Shown here piece after piece: positions 34,581 to 46,869 of a stretch of DNA of 64,000 nucleotides. Source of the DNA: Sabethes cyaneus (Eukaryota > Arthropoda > Insecta > Diptera > Culicidae); contig NC_071355.1 of the NCBI RefSeq assembly GCF_943734655.1, forward strand, positions 71,119,449 through 71,183,448. Reading direction: 5' to 3'. The notes beneath the pieces were generated by a model. The model saw only the letters and a list, made by a program, of their open reading frames with translations, was not told the origin of the DNA and ran no database searches. A program made the position numbers and the translations under genes. How positions within the stretch are numbered: the stretch's first letter is position 1; each line of letters begins with the position of its first letter.

Positions 34581-35597
34581 CAAAGTAAATTGATATATAC
34601 CAGGTATATGACAATGCGAGCTGTCATATACACTTTGCACTAACACATCTACACTAGTTCTGAGATTTCGAGCATTTTATATGGAAAATTAGTTAATTTT
34701 TTTAAAAAATCGTTGGATACGCAAGATTTGTCTATTTTTTTTCTCACAGTTTTTATGTTTATGCTTAGAACATTATTTCTAGTATGTATTTTCATGAATA
34801 CAATGAAGTGCAACATTCCAAATTGCAAGCGGAAATTTTTTCGTCAAAACGGTATCAAGATGTCTCAAAGAAATGTCGTTATATCGCTTTCCTACAAGTA
34901 GTAAAACAAAAAAGATTTTTTTTAAAATGCTCGGACATGATTGTTCAATAAGCAGCATGAGCAACATTGTTATCCGCCCGCGATATTTTTCGTCTGATTT
35001 CTGGTAAGCTTTTAAAGTGTTAATTATCTTCTTAGACCGTTTTGTAGCAATCTAAGATTACTTTTTATGGTTTTCTACGTAGTGTTGAGACGGGTAAATT
35101 TATGATAAAAAGGTATCATCTTGGAACAGTGACTTCAACTTAAGGATTTTCAAGCAGTAGCACAAGCATCTATTCGAATAAAACTATTTTTTAAAAGAAG
35201 ACATCAAAGGCATATTTAAGAGCATCATCCAAGCAAAATGTTGGATGGAACGTGTTTTAATTTAAGCAACCGTATACCGTATTGATCGTGAAGTATTAGA
35301 AACATTAATTCATTTTTCAATTGCACATCGAAATAGTTAGTCACCCATGTTCTCAAATTTTTTACGCATAATAAAGAAGGCTACAAGTGCAAATGACTTT
35401 AAAATATATTCCTTACATTTCATTGTAAATGTTCAAATATTTCTCTGGAATAATATAGCTGCATTCATTAATTACAATTAATTTAGTTTTAATTTTCATG
35501 CAAGTTCCACCATATTTCAGAACTATTTCTTCTTCTTTCTACACACACTAATGCAACCCTCGATGGTCACATACCTGGTATATATCAATTTACTTTG
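34581..35597. mobile_element. 32-bp TIR element with 9-bp TSD (MULE-like?)
   Basis: A 9-bp TSD GCCGTAGAG (34572-34580 and 35598-35606) flanks terminal repeats starting CAAAGTAAATTGATATATAC that match 31 of 32 bases. It is 1017 bp and splits the RTE LINE. No coding capacity. A 9-bp TSD is most typical of Mutator-like elements, but the end sequence is not diagnostic. The near-identical ends suggest a young insertion. Confidence 0.88.
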
Positions 35598-35841
35598 GCC
35601 GTAGAGTACAACCGGGAGAATTAGCGTCTTATAGAGTGCGAGTTTTGTACGGAGTTGTAGGCTACGGGACGTCAGCTGGCTTCGTAATCAGTAGAAGGCC
35701 CTGTTGGCAGCCGCTATTCGCCTCTATACTTCACGTCTCACATCGTTGTCACATGTCACTAACGTACCAAGGTTAACAAATTCGTCGACCACTTCAAAAG
35801 TATCTCCATCTATCACCTCCGCAGTTCCAACACCCGAAGGG

Positions 35842-38009
35842 CTACCACGCCGCCATATACTTTGTTTTGGTAGAATTTATGATTAGCACTATCCTTGCAG
35901 CTTCCTCCTTAAGATGCGGGTACGCATCTTCCACAGCACTACGGTTAACACCGATGATATCGATGTCGTCCGCGAGCCCTAGGAGCATATGAGATTTCGT
36001 GATGATGGTACCGCTTCTCTGCACGCCGGCCCTTCGAATAGCACCTTCCAATGCAAAATTGAACAGCAAGTTCGATAGTTCGTCACCTTGCTTCAAACCA
36101 TCTAGCGTCACCAACGAGTCCGATGTTTCACCCGCTATCCTGCCTGACGCTTGATTTTGAACCATCAAGGGTAGCACGTATCAGCCTAATCAGTTTTGTT
36201 GGAAAACCATGTCCAAGCATAATTTCGCACAGCTCGTTTCATTTAACTGAATCGTACGCCGCCTTGAAGTCTATAAACAGATGATGAGTCTGCAAGTTGA
36301 ACTCCCGGAATTTATCGAGGATCTGTCGCAAGGTGGTCCGTCGTGAAGCGTCCCTCTCGAAAACCGTACTGGTATTCACCAACAAAGGTTTCCTGTAACG
36401 GCCTCAGTCTGAGAAACAGGATGCGGGAGAGAATTTTGTATGCAGAATTGAGGAGCGTAATACCTCGATAATTGCTGCATTCGAGTCGATTCCCCTTTTT
36501 GTAAATTGGGCATATGAGACCTTCCAACCAGTCCGTAGGTAATTCCTCCTCAGTCCATACCTTTAGTATAACCTGATGGATTGCACAATACAGCCGTTCG
36601 CTCCCGACTTCAAAAGTTCGGCGGGGAAGCCGTCCTTTCCAGCTGCTTTTCCGTTTTTCAGCTCTCTCGCTGCTTTCCTAACCTCGTCCAAAGTTGATGG
36701 ATCCACAGCTTGTCCATCATCCTCAATCGTTATCCTGTTTCTGTTGACCGTTCCATCTTGTTCACCATTCAACAATGAATCGAAATATTCTTTCCAACGC
36801 CTAGCCACCTCCGATCTTTCGGTAATCAGGTTCCCCTCCTTGTCGTTGCACATAACAGGGGTTGGCACGGTCCGGTTCCTGATTCCGTTGATCGTATTAA
36901 GGAAGCTTCTCGAATCGTGGCTCTTAAAGCAATTCTCCGCCTCCGCAAGAACGCGATCCCAGTGCTGACGTTTCTTAAGACGGTGAAGTCTTTTTTCGGC
37001 AGCTCTAGCATCTCGGTATCTCTCTCTCTGCTCTGGCGTGTCACAGTTGCAGCCAAAATGTGACTTCTGGCTCGATTCTTCTCATCAGTCACTCGCTGGC
37101 ACTCAAACCACTCAGTGGAGGTGGCAGCAGCAGTAGTACCTAACACTTCCCGCGCTGTAGTACTGATCACGTCGTGGATGTGTCTCCACTGTTCGTTCGG
37201 GTTCTCTCCGAGATGTTCACCGATCCGCTCATCAGTCTTCCGAGAGTACTCTGCAGCAACTTCCTCCGCTGATAACCGCCGAATGTTCAGTCGTATCTTC
37301 CTCGTTAGCTTCGATTTGAATACGTTGGACAACCGGGCGCGGATCTTGCTTACTACGAGATAGTGGTCCGAGTCAACGTTTGGTCCCCGGAAGGAAGGCA
37401 TGTCTGCGACATCAGAAAAGTTCCGGCCATCAACCAGAACGTGGTCGATCTGACAGCAGGCAGAATGTTTCCAGGTATGCTTCCGAATGTTCCATCGTGC
37501 AAAATGGGTACTACAGATATTTTAGTCCGACCTGTGCATTTGTATCCCCGATGACTATCTTTATGTCATGTCTTGGGCACTCTCCATATGTCCTGTCGAG
37601 AAGATCATAGAACGCCTCTTTTACGTCATCGAGCTTGTCGTTCGTCGGTGCGTACACATTTATCAGACTGTAGTTAAAGAATTTGCCCTTAATCCTCAAC
37701 ACGCATAGACGGTCATTGATGGGCCTCCACCTAATGACACGCTTCATTGGTTTTCCATGTAATACGAATCCGACTCCATGCTCTGCTTTATCGCCGCCAC
37801 TGTAGTAGATGTGATACTTGAATGTCGTGTCCGCAATAGGATCTACTGCGCGGAATTCACGTTCTCCCGTCTTCGGTCACCGCACTTCCTCTCGCTCTCT
37901 TGCCAGGATATCCGCGCGTGCCGGTTCAAGTAGAGTCCTGACATTCCAAGTATTAATAATCGTTGTCCTTTTTCTTTTGCCTGGGTCTATGCCGATTATC
38001 CGGTTGTAG
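35842..38009 (-). pseudogene. RTE endonuclease and reverse transcriptase (main part)
   Basis: Minus-strand motifs in order: NTWNVRTL, HGVGFVLHG, SLINVYAPTND and GDTNAQVG of the AP-type endonuclease, then SDHYLVVSKIRARL (catalytic Asp/His). A linker follows, then ELKNGKAAGKDGFPAELLK, IYKKGNRLECSNYRGITLLN, GEYQYGFREGRFTTDH, DGLKQGDELSNLLFN and LGLADDIDIIG of the RT. Several frameshifts and stops break it (for example after GEREF near 37850 and around 36200), and YADD appears as LADD. The protein would have been about 1000 residues. It is not functional as written. Confidence 0.88.
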
Positions 38010-39324
38010 TTTTTTTCGTGAATTTCTCCTAGCGAAAGTTGTTTAAGCATGCTGCCTTACTGGGGCTGCGATGCCTAGTCTCGCGGACAGGGCTGCTGTC
38101 TTGGGTATAGCTGGCGAGACACAGTGTTTCATAAGTCAGCCGTCCACTCCGGATCAGTCGTTGTTGTATGCCGCCCCTAACCTGGGATACAACCGCATAC
38201 CTGGAACGGAAACGGCGATTCACCGTGCAGTGGAATCTCCGTCGCGAGCCGCCCCTAACCTGGAGTCAGACGCTCACGGCTGGTAAGCCTGTTCCTTTTA
38301 CCAACACTCAGCAGATGCATGAGTGCCTCCTTCCCTGTCGGTATACAACCTTAGCTTCCACCGGGGTTGGTTACCCGATCTCCACCAAGGTTGCTCGTAT
38401 TCCGGCTGGTACCACGAGAAGGTTGCTGAATAAGAGGCTAATGACCACTGTGGGGTCTATTTTATAACTGCAGGTACGCGAGGTACCGATGTTACGCATT
38501 AGCCAGCCGTTTACCAACAATGTCATGATGACACACACATGGTATTAGTTTGATTGTATTAATTGTATAGGGTAATTGATCTTGAATGGACCTATTTAGC
38601 GCTTTTTAACACCACCACTCGCACTCCTGCTCAATTTACTCGTCATTTATAAATAATATGTGGTGATGTTACTATTTGTTGGAAAGTACCACCTTTTTTC
38701 TACATTATCAGTACTTTAAAAATGTATAATTGATGAAACTTTTATTAAATATATCGTTTTTTGCCAAAGCCTTTTTTTGATCTTGAATGGACCCAACATG
38801 ATCTTGAATTGGACCTATTTTTGATTTTGAAATGGACCTAAATTTGGATTGTCATAGTTTCTTCCATGTAAATGAACAAAATAATAACAAAGAATTTTTT
38901 TTAATAGTACAACTATACTACTGTTATTTATTAATAGGACACAAGGTTGAACAGCTTTTACCTTTCTTATACTCTGTTAGAAAGGTATGAGAGTCGGTTG
39001 AGAAATTTGAAATCGGTCACAGTCACCGAGGGTCTTGTTTTTATGTCAGCCCAACAATTGAACAATGTTTCAGTGACTTGATATGCGTTGTGTATGTATC
39101 CGTGTGTGACATTTGTATATTGGGTGGGAATTTATTATTACCTGTTGTTCAGATATAGTTGAAACGATTTCTACGTCATAAAAAAATTATGTCGCCTATT
39201 AGTTTAAAAAATTTAAACCATTCATTAAAAATATGTAATATAACTTGTATTAAACGTAGTTTATCAAGTACAGTGGGGTTCGAGTTTTTATTTAGTGACT
39301 ACATATTTCGAAAGGTCAGACTTT

Positions 39325-39562
39325 TACTGACGTAGGACTACGTCTTACTGCAAAGTATCTAAAGGTTGGCGACAGCCCCTGTCGAACATTTTGAATATAA
39401 AACCGTTGCAATCGTGAAAAATTCGTTAATTAGTGGTAATTATTCAATTTTTGACACATTTATATGCAATTTTTTCAGTTAAAAAATGGTCTAGATTTTG
39501 CCACGGTTTCGATTTTGGCAACATAGGCGACACGCATTTGTTGTCAAATTCGAAATCATACT
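39325..39562. repeat. GTAGGACTACGTC repeat, copy 2
   Basis: Second copy of the 31322-31565 repeat with the same ordered phrases, nested in element C. Confidence 0.75.
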
Positions 39563-39658
39563 GTAAATGGTGCTTGAAAAAATTAGAATTGGTAATTCTA
39601 CTAGGTTTAAAGGTAAGGTTAGATACTAGGTTTTAATTTTAAATGATAGTCGATGAAG

Positions 39659-39712
39659 AACTGTACCAGATAGAAAATAGGTGAACTTTCCTATTTTCTA
39701 TCTGGTACAGTT
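39659..39712. repeat. Perfect 23-bp hairpin
   Basis: Arm AACTGTACCAGATAGAAAAT plus AGG at 39659-39681 pairs perfectly with 39690-39712 across an 8-base loop. Confidence 0.95.
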
Positions 39713-39984
39713 GAATATTTTAGATCTCAGGGTCACTCAATTTCGGTGGACAAGGAGGTATTAATTTTGTCACAAGTCAGAGGGGAGAGGTGCTTAAAGA
39801 AAACTTTACATCCCCCAAGAAAAAAATCAGAGGGGTTGTGTATAAGATGCGACCACGGATGACGTAGTACAACGTTAGTCGGGTTGCATGATTTTGAATA
39901 TTTTACTAAACTGATTTTTAATCTATCTGTCAATCGATCAAAAGGTGATGTGAAGTCAACCTGCTTACTTATCGGCGGAATATA

Positions 39985-40450
39985 AGGTCTTTGCAAAATA
40001 TTTTTTAAGTTTTTGTCAACCCCCCCCCCCCCCCTGGGGAAATTGGCTTGAAAAATCAAGGGGCTAAAAAAAATTTGTAGGCTATGAGTATAAAACCAAT
40101 TGTCCGTGTGCTCTACAGCCTGAAAAACTCGAAAAATGAGTGTACTTAACACTTCTAGCACGAAACAGAAATGGAAATTCGAATTCGGAGTTTCCGAAAA
40201 TCGTCCAAAAAAATTCTTTCGTTTTTGTCTTCTTTTCGTACATTTTTGCATGGAAAATAATAACGTATATATTAAAAGCAAGAACAGATTTTGTTTTCAC
40301 GCTTGGACTTTAAATAAAAATGCTTAAAACCAATGTTTTTTGCTCGATTCAAAAATTTACTTTGTCCCCCCCCCCTTCAGTGGCCCAACACCGGAAGGAC
40401 AAAAACTTTATAAAATATTTGTAATGGCCTAATTTTACTTTATTCTGAGC
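39985..40450. repeat. Member of the ACAGCCTGAAAAACTCG family
   Basis: Contains a 16-C run, GGCTTGAAAAATCAAGGGGC, one arm of the 32944-33213 palindrome (40109-40215) and, at the end, AATATTTGTAATGGCCTAA, which also occurs near 51340. The relatives are 32820-33420 and 51290-51365. Confidence 0.65.
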
Positions 40451-41194
40451 CTCATAATTATTTTAACTAAACTATTTAGAAAATTATCAAATACAATATT
40501 ATTTTTTTAGGCATATCCAGTTCGAAAATGGTCCAGATATTGATCCAAATTTTATATTTTTTGCACCATATGATTATCCAGGCCTTTACCTAATTTCTAA
40601 ATCCTCTAAATCTAAATTCCTTAGGGTTTTCGGTCAGCGCGCTAAAGGTGTTTTGAAGCTTTGGTATATGCTTGATTAACGTGTTTAAACTATTTCTCAT
40701 CTGAGTTTTGTCAAAACTTAAACTTACAGCAAAACTTTTTGCTGTATTTATATGGAAAATACATGACGTTATTTGTCCATGAAACAAAAATTTGATTTCA
40801 ACCTTTTTTACGATGTTGCCCGTAGAAGCAGGGATATCCACTTTAAATAGAGTTTGGAATATTAGCTTCGTAACTCAATTCGAAGTTCCAATATTAGTGT
40901 TTCCTATACAACAAAGCTAAATATAAATCTTCAGAATTGTATTCTCAAATAACTTGTTTCATTCTTCTGAGCATTACTTTTAATGATACAAGAATTGTCC
41001 CGTTTAGCATAATTTGGGATTTTTTTACATAAGGCGAAAAAATCGGGAAAATTTTACTCTACTTATATAGATTACTTATATAGATTATATAGATTACACT
41101 TTTGCTTCGTGCTAAAACAAATACGTAAAATCCAATTGAAAAATTTAAGTGTAACAGGTTTTGTTCTAATGACGCAAAAATAACTCTTTTTTAA

Positions 41195-41917
41195 GGAACA
41201 TAGTACCTTTTACACCATATTTTTTGCCTAATTTCAAATGTTGTTTCTCGATAACGCGATAGGCAAATTGAATCGTTTTTTTTGCATTCGAGACATTGCA
41301 TTTTATACTAATATTTGCAATTTTGTTTTCATAAGGGAACCTCTTCCCCTTGCCCCTACGGCTCCTTGAAGATAGTCGTTCAAAAAAACCATGAATTGCG
41401 GTACCATGGATTGGCGCTGGGGGCTTATCCGAATTGAAAAATTCCAAAACGACATGAAAGAACATTTAATTATCTCGTGTTTGATCCATCCTTTTTTAGA
41501 ATCCGAACACATAACAAAATGGCGGACATTGATACATAAAAGTATGGTTCTTAAGCGAAAAAATTGACTTTAAACATTTCTAAAAAATACAAAAATTACA
41601 ATATCAAGAAAAGGATGGGTCAAACACTAGATAATTTTGTTGGCTTTCAAACAAAAAAAGAATCATAAGAATTGCTTGAGCCGTTCTTGAGATATTTATG
41701 GTACCGACTTTCAAAACCTGGTTTCGAGAAAAACGACGTTGAAGTTTTTACTCGTTGTTTAATCGCTCCAGACATGCGCGGTACAAATAGCTGTAACTTT
41801 GTCAATATTTGGAATTCATGCAAACGACTTGAAACACATATGGTCAAAATGTTAATCTTTCGAAATAATCAATAAAAAAATTTCGGTTTTAAAAAATTGA
41901 AAAGGTACTATGCCCCC
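41195..41917. mobile_element. TTAA-flanked MITE (CATAGTACCTTTT ends)
   Basis: TTAA at 41191-41194 and 41918-41921. The ends read GGAACATAGTACCTTTT and, inverted, GGGGGCATAGTACCTTTT. 723 bp, non-coding. Its uninterrupted GTACAAATAGCTGTAAC is the empty site for the element at 2648-5148. Other copies are at 2068-5300 and, in part, 53650-53752 with 56814-56900. TTAA suggests piggyBac or Kolobok mobilisation. Confidence 0.7.
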
Positions 41918-42829
41918 TTAACAGAAGGCAGTTAGTATCCCTCTTATCTTTTGATCCATCTTATCTTTTAATCAATGATGGTTAAAAATTTTGTACAATA
42001 CTGATTTTGTACAATATAAGTTTATATTATTTTAAGCATAAAATGACATATGTTAGCTAACTATTTAGGAAGACTTTTTAGTTTCAAAACTAGAGGCTAC
42101 AATGTACAAACACTATGAAGCAACTACGAAAAAGGATGAGTGATAGTTAGTTTTATCAATATAATTAAGTTTTTATTTAGGCTATAAATCAAGCCTACTT
42201 TCAATATCCCGTGCTTATAGATTAATTATAAACGGAGATACTATAGTGACAACAAGCAGTTTCAATGAATATACAACGACGAGTTCGTTAGTGGTAGGCA
42301 ATGATAGCTACCGGCAGTGATGTCTCGGAGCGCAAAACTAGGTCCATTTCAAAATCAATACTAGGTCCATTCAAGATCAAAAAAGGGGGTTAACATTTTT
42401 AAGGAATTTGAAGATTTTACTGGTTTTACTGAACTTTTCAATACCTAAATTGAAATTACACATATTTTAGCATCATTTTAAGAGTATTGTTTTATTTCAA
42501 ACCAGAAGGGATCCGGGAAGTAACAGTTTGAAAATACTCTATGGTGACTGCCAAAACGCAGAAAAACAGCTACTTTTAAATACGCGGCAATAAAGTAGTT
42601 TTGGCTATGATTTTAATTTAATTTTAGTATATTTACGTTCAGAAATGATTAAAGATAAACATAAAACCTAAATACAGTACAAAGACTTGATAATTATATC
42701 CTAAAATTCTTATTTAAAAATAGGTCCATTCAAGATCAGAATTCGACTAGGTCCATTTCAAAATCATTTACCCTATACCGTTGCAAGCATAAAATAATTT
42801 TTGTTCGAATATAAATGTGTCACGCTGTA

Positions 42830-43196
42830 AATTCATTTTATGTGGAAATTCAATTCGAAATTTAAGCTCAATTTCGAGCTTTGTTTCAAATCCAATTTCA
42901 TGTGAAATAAATTCCAGTTCCAAGTCAAATTCAATTGCAACTTCGAATAAAAAAAATCAAATTCTGTTTTAGACCCATTTCATGTCCAATTCCCACTGAA
43001 GCTTCCAGTTTAAATTACTCTAAATTTAAGCCTAATTTCAAATCCAATTTCAAGTTCAATAAGAAGTAAAGTTTCAAGATCAAATTAGTCCAGGTCCTAT
43101 GTCAAGTCTGATTTCAAGTTGGATTGCAACTTTAATTCCTAGTCAAGTTCCAATAGTAATTTCTAGTCCAATTTCAACCTTCATTTTAAATCCAAT
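42830..43196. repeat. Degenerate 12-bp array (AATTTCAAGTCC)
   Basis: About thirty loose units such as AATTTCAAATCC, AATTTCATGTGA, AAGTTCAATAAG and AGTCCAATTTCA. Element B inserted at its right edge. Confidence 0.7.
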
Positions 43197-43198
43197 TA

Positions 43199-45365
43199 CC
43201 GTGACTGCTGGTAATTCCGCGCACTTAAGGCGAAGACAATGTTATGAACTGTGTAAAAAATTCAAATGGTGAGTTAGAATAACCATCACTTCACCATCGG
43301 ATAGGATTTTTAGTCCTTTTTATTAGAAAAATATGACAGCTGGTATAAAGTTCCAATAAACAAGAAAAAAAGGCTTGAGCCGGTTACGTGTCAGTGCACA
43401 TAATTCCGCGCGCTAATTTTGACTTGAATATAATTCCGCTCAGACGCGTACATAATTCCGCGCACTATATTTTTATTGTAATAATCACAGACACAACGTC
43501 TAAAAAAAGCCCATAGGCAAAATTAGTCTAAAATTGAAACGAGTACATTTTAGGTCCGGACGTCTGGTAGGAACTGGAACCAGAGACAAACAGACTTAGC
43601 AACACAGACAAGCATGTACATAACATCTTGGAGCATAATAAGAAAGAATGCTAATAATAACACATGGCAACAACTAAATAAGAAATGGACTACATTCATC
43701 AACGTTAATAGATTAAAACTGCATAAAAGCCGGAAAATGGTTCAAGCTAAAATGTTTGGACAAATTGGGCTTGGATTTACTTGTGATCCTGAAATTACGC
43801 CATTTCACATTGGTCCAAAACTAAAAGAACGTGCGCACCTGAATTTTGAGTAGGAAAAGTGTTTGCGAAACATTTGCAAGTGTTGCTTAAAATTAAAAGC
43901 TCTATCCTTTGGTGGCATTTAACTTTTGATTAATCCCCCTAAAAGTAAAATAAAAAAAATATTTTTAGTCATTTTCCATATAACACTCTGATGTGATCTG
44001 CAAAGTTTTAGAGCGTATTATTATAACAAATTTTGCTGAAGACAGTAACCTTCTATCTCTTCAGCGAAGATAGAAAAATCCGAAGATTGAAAAAATCGTT
44101 AAACTCAGTTACTCTGTTTTAGCTCTTTTTGGAGTTGTTGTATGACTTTTTCATGTTCTACTAAAGTTGTACAAATAGTAAAAATACACAACTATGCCAA
44201 TTATAGTATACCTCTATCTTTGCTTGTTTAGGAGCTGTAGAATTGCAATATAAAAAACCCCCATTTCGACCCCGATTTACTCAACAAGTATGTATCGGCA
44301 GACGGTTACGAATGAAACCTTCTGGATTTTGTAGCATTTTTCATATTTATTCATTTCAAATTCACAACTTTATAGAACATAGAAAAATCATACATCAACT
44401 ACTAAAAGAGCTAAAATAGTAAAATTGATTTTAACGATTCTTGTACATATAAGAAATAGGATTCTTCTATCTTCGCTGAAGAGATAGTAGATTACTGTCT
44501 TCAGCAAAGTTTCTTAGAATATTATGCTCTAAAACTTCTCAGAACACATCAATGTGTTATATTGAAACTGAAGAAAAATGAGTTTTTTATTTTACTTGTA
44601 GGGGGATTAATCAAAAGTTCCATTCCACCAAACGATAGATCTTTTAATCTCAAGAAACTCTTGCAAAGGTTCCACAAACCTAAAACCAAGATTTCCTACT
44701 CAAAACTCTAGTGCGTACGTTTTGGTTCACTGATTTTGGATCACTGTGCATTTGGTGCTTTTAATTCCGTAAGGTACTGACCGGAATCCTGAACATTTTC
44801 GCAGATTTCCGTACTGAACAACCTTATTTGACTTTCTTCAACGTGGCTACAAAGTTTTCTGAAGAGTAATACAAATACTGCTATCCGTTTTTTCCCCGAT
44901 ATGATCCTGCTACATCCGCGCGGAATTATAAACAACACTAATTTATCTGCTCTTAATTCCGCTCACAACAAATCCTTAAACAAAACAAACAGAAAAATGA
45001 GTTATTCCTAACTATTTCCATAAAACAGTTAAATGTACATCTATGTACCTGTGTAGAACAAATTCATCACAAAAAGTAGTTTTTGGAGTGAAAAAAACCT
45101 TCCGATAATTTAGACCTCCGCTTAGAACAATTGTTAAGAAAACATTCGGAAATCACGTTTTGGTCAGCGTGCAATGAAATAGCCTTTGGTTTGGCCAGAC
45201 TAACGAAGCAAAAGTTGTCGGTTTTTAATAAAAACAATAAAGGAACATGGTATACCATGATAGTATACTTATTAATGATGTTTTAGTGAAATTTACTGTT
45301 GAAAAATTGACTTTTAGGAAGAGTGCGCGGAATAATGTGCTGCGCGGAATTACCCGCAGGCACGG
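43199..45365. mobile_element. TA-target element B with AATTCCGCGCAC phrases
   Basis: TA at 43197-43198 and 45366-45367. The ends are CCGTGACTGCTGGTAATTCC and, inverted, CCGTGCCTGCGGGTAATTCC. The phrase (T)AATTCCGCGCAC starts near 43211, 43399, 43430 and 43451. At the right it lies inverted near 44917, 45323 and 45341, and direct near 44952. The interior has a long foldback (43829-44718). A 79-codon frame at 43614-43853 was not recognised. End sequence and phrase are close to those of element A. Confidence 0.85.
43829..44718. repeat. Long foldback inside element B
   Basis: Arms 43829-44200 and 44335-44718 are inverted copies: TTTTGAGTAGGAAA with TTTCCTACTCAAAA, TTTTGATTAATCCCCCTA with TAGGGGGATTAATCAAAA, and TCTTCAGCGAAGATAGA with TCTATCTTCGCTGAAGA. 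The spacer is about 135 bp. Confidence 0.9.
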
Positions 45366-45367
45366 TA

Positions 45368-45935
45368 CAAACGATAGTCCGCAGTTTTCAACCTAATCGA
45401 CCGGCATTTTTACGAGAACTAAGAAGTTACGGGTCAAAACATTCGTCTGGCTGGTCGGGTGCCTCACCTGTTGTTCTTGGTTGGGCACGCTAGTGCTAAT
45501 AATAGTGCCAAAAAATTTGTTTAAAAATTAAAACAATGCTACAAGATAATTTAGAAACGGAGAACTTACTTAACATTGCCGTAAAATATTGATGTTATAA
45601 AAATAAAAATATTACTAGAACCCTGTGACTAAAGCTTGAAACAAAATCTGGTAATATGGTTCCATGTAGAGTATTATTATTCTATTCTATATTAGAGAGG
45701 TTTTCAGTAAATTGCTTCACATAGACAGTCACATAAATCACGTCAAAAACCAGTACAGACACTGAAGGGCTGACTACATATCGTTTACCTAGCAAGACTG
45801 ACCTGAAATGAAATAAAATTGGGCAAAGTGTTTGGCAGCGCCAGGTCACTCGCCTTTTATTGCATTTTTTACTCTTTTAATACATCTTTTGACAACCAAA
45901 GCAACAAACTAACCAAATAAATTCAATTTCTTCTT
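45368..45935. other. Flank with dispersed repeat copy 2
   Basis: No gene seen. 45640-45835 is the second copy of the repeat at 25775-25995 (ACAAAATCTGGTAATATGGT to AAATTGGGCAAA). Confidence 0.6.
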
Positions 45936-46065
45936 ACAGTCAATACATGTAGTTACCTTTATAAGTTTAAATTCAAACGACAACGACAGCAGTTCTGTTG
46001 GCTATAAACGGACGGAATTGGACGGAGCGACTATCCCGTGCTGCGAGGATTAAAAGTTACCTAGC

Positions 46066-46563
46066 ATGACTTCACAAAATTGGGTCCCGCAAAATTGGGA
46101 CCAGGAGTACGTTACGCTCGAAGAGCTCGACAAAATTTCACAATTCTGTCCTAGCCACGTTGAGGATTCTTTCCTCGAAACGTGCACTTATGAACCGTTC
46201 GACGCCAACGAATTGGACATATATCTTCCTTCCTTCCCTGAGACGACCAGCCAGTCGAAGGTCAACTCGCGCAAGAGACATCGCGATGCGCCGGAACTGG
46301 AGTTCAGGACAAGGACGGCAAATATTGGGTGGCGGCCTATGCACTGTAGGGACGTAATGCCGCGAAGGAAACTACCCAGGATAAGTGCTAGACAATTATC
46401 TAGGTTAAGGGCCCTAATAATGAACCTATTAGGTGGCTTATTTTATTGGTTAGCTGATAAAGCATTGGACTTCATTGTTGCGAATATGAAAATTTTTACT
46501 GAAGATTTTTATTTCAAGAAGATCTCTCGTCGGGATCGGAATATGTATCTCTATCTATATTAA
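46066..46563 (+). CDS. Unrecognised 165-residue protein
   Basis: An open frame with non-repetitive composition and codon use like the two other host genes. It follows a good splice acceptor (AATTTCTTCTTACAG, ending 45939), and an AATAAA lies just past the stop at 46565-46570. Residues 1-60 are acidic with aromatic residues (WDQEYVTLEELDKISQF). 68-74 (SRKRHRD) and 100-116 (RRKLPRISARQLSRLRAL) are basic. 117-140 is hydrophobic (LLGGLFYWLADKALDFIV) and could be an amphipathic or membrane helix. No family is recognised. An acidic N-terminus with basic patches would suit a small nuclear protein, but this is inference. A strong acceptor TCTCATCTTTTCAG at 46632 raises the possibility that the true last exon lies further on and the frame ends in an intron. 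Confidence 0.5.
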   Translation: MTSQNWVPQNWDQEYVTLEELDKISQFCPSHVEDSFLETCTYEPFDANELDIYLPSFPETTSQSKVNSRKRHRDAPELEFRTRTANIGWRPMHCRDVMPRRKLPRISARQLSRLRALIMNLLGGLFYWLADKALDFIVANMKIFTEDFYFKKISRRDRNMYLYLY

Positions 46564-46734
46564 TTAATAAAATGAGGTAGTAGATTATAACTATATCATA
46601 ATAATTTTTGTTTTTTTTTCTCATCTTTTCAGGTATAATACTAAGACGCTCAAATATCCAGTGGTAATATTAATTAAATATCGTAAAAATAGTTGTGCTT
46701 CAGGTGCATTTAATTAATAAATTTAAGCTCAATT

Positions 46735-46865
46735 TTCGGTCATTACTCCATGCTAATTTTATGCCCAATTTCAACACCGAGTTGTAACCTAATTTAAAGT
46801 CTAACTTCAAGTGCAATTAACATCCAAATCATATCCAATTTCCGCTCAGTTAGCTTCGAGGTACG
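46735..46865. repeat. 12-bp array patch
   Basis: Units CAATTTTCGGTC, CCAATTTCAACACC, AATTTAAAGTCT, AACTTCAAGTGC and CATATCCAATTTCC. Confidence 0.6.
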
Positions 46866-46869
46866 ATGC

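Larger units (their letters stand above)
38570..42773. mobile_element. TA-target element C with repeated CTTGAATGGACC phrases
   Basis: Flanked by TATA (38566-38569, 42774-42777), so a TA or TATA target. The ends are GGGTAATTGATCTTGAATGG and, inverted, GGGTAAATGATTTTGAAATG. The phrase CTTGAATGGACC(TA) starts at 38581, 38782, 38803 and 38825, and inverted at 42339, 42362, 42721 and 42748. It holds nested repeats, including a TTAA MITE at 41195-41917. No transposase is visible. Confidence 0.8.
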
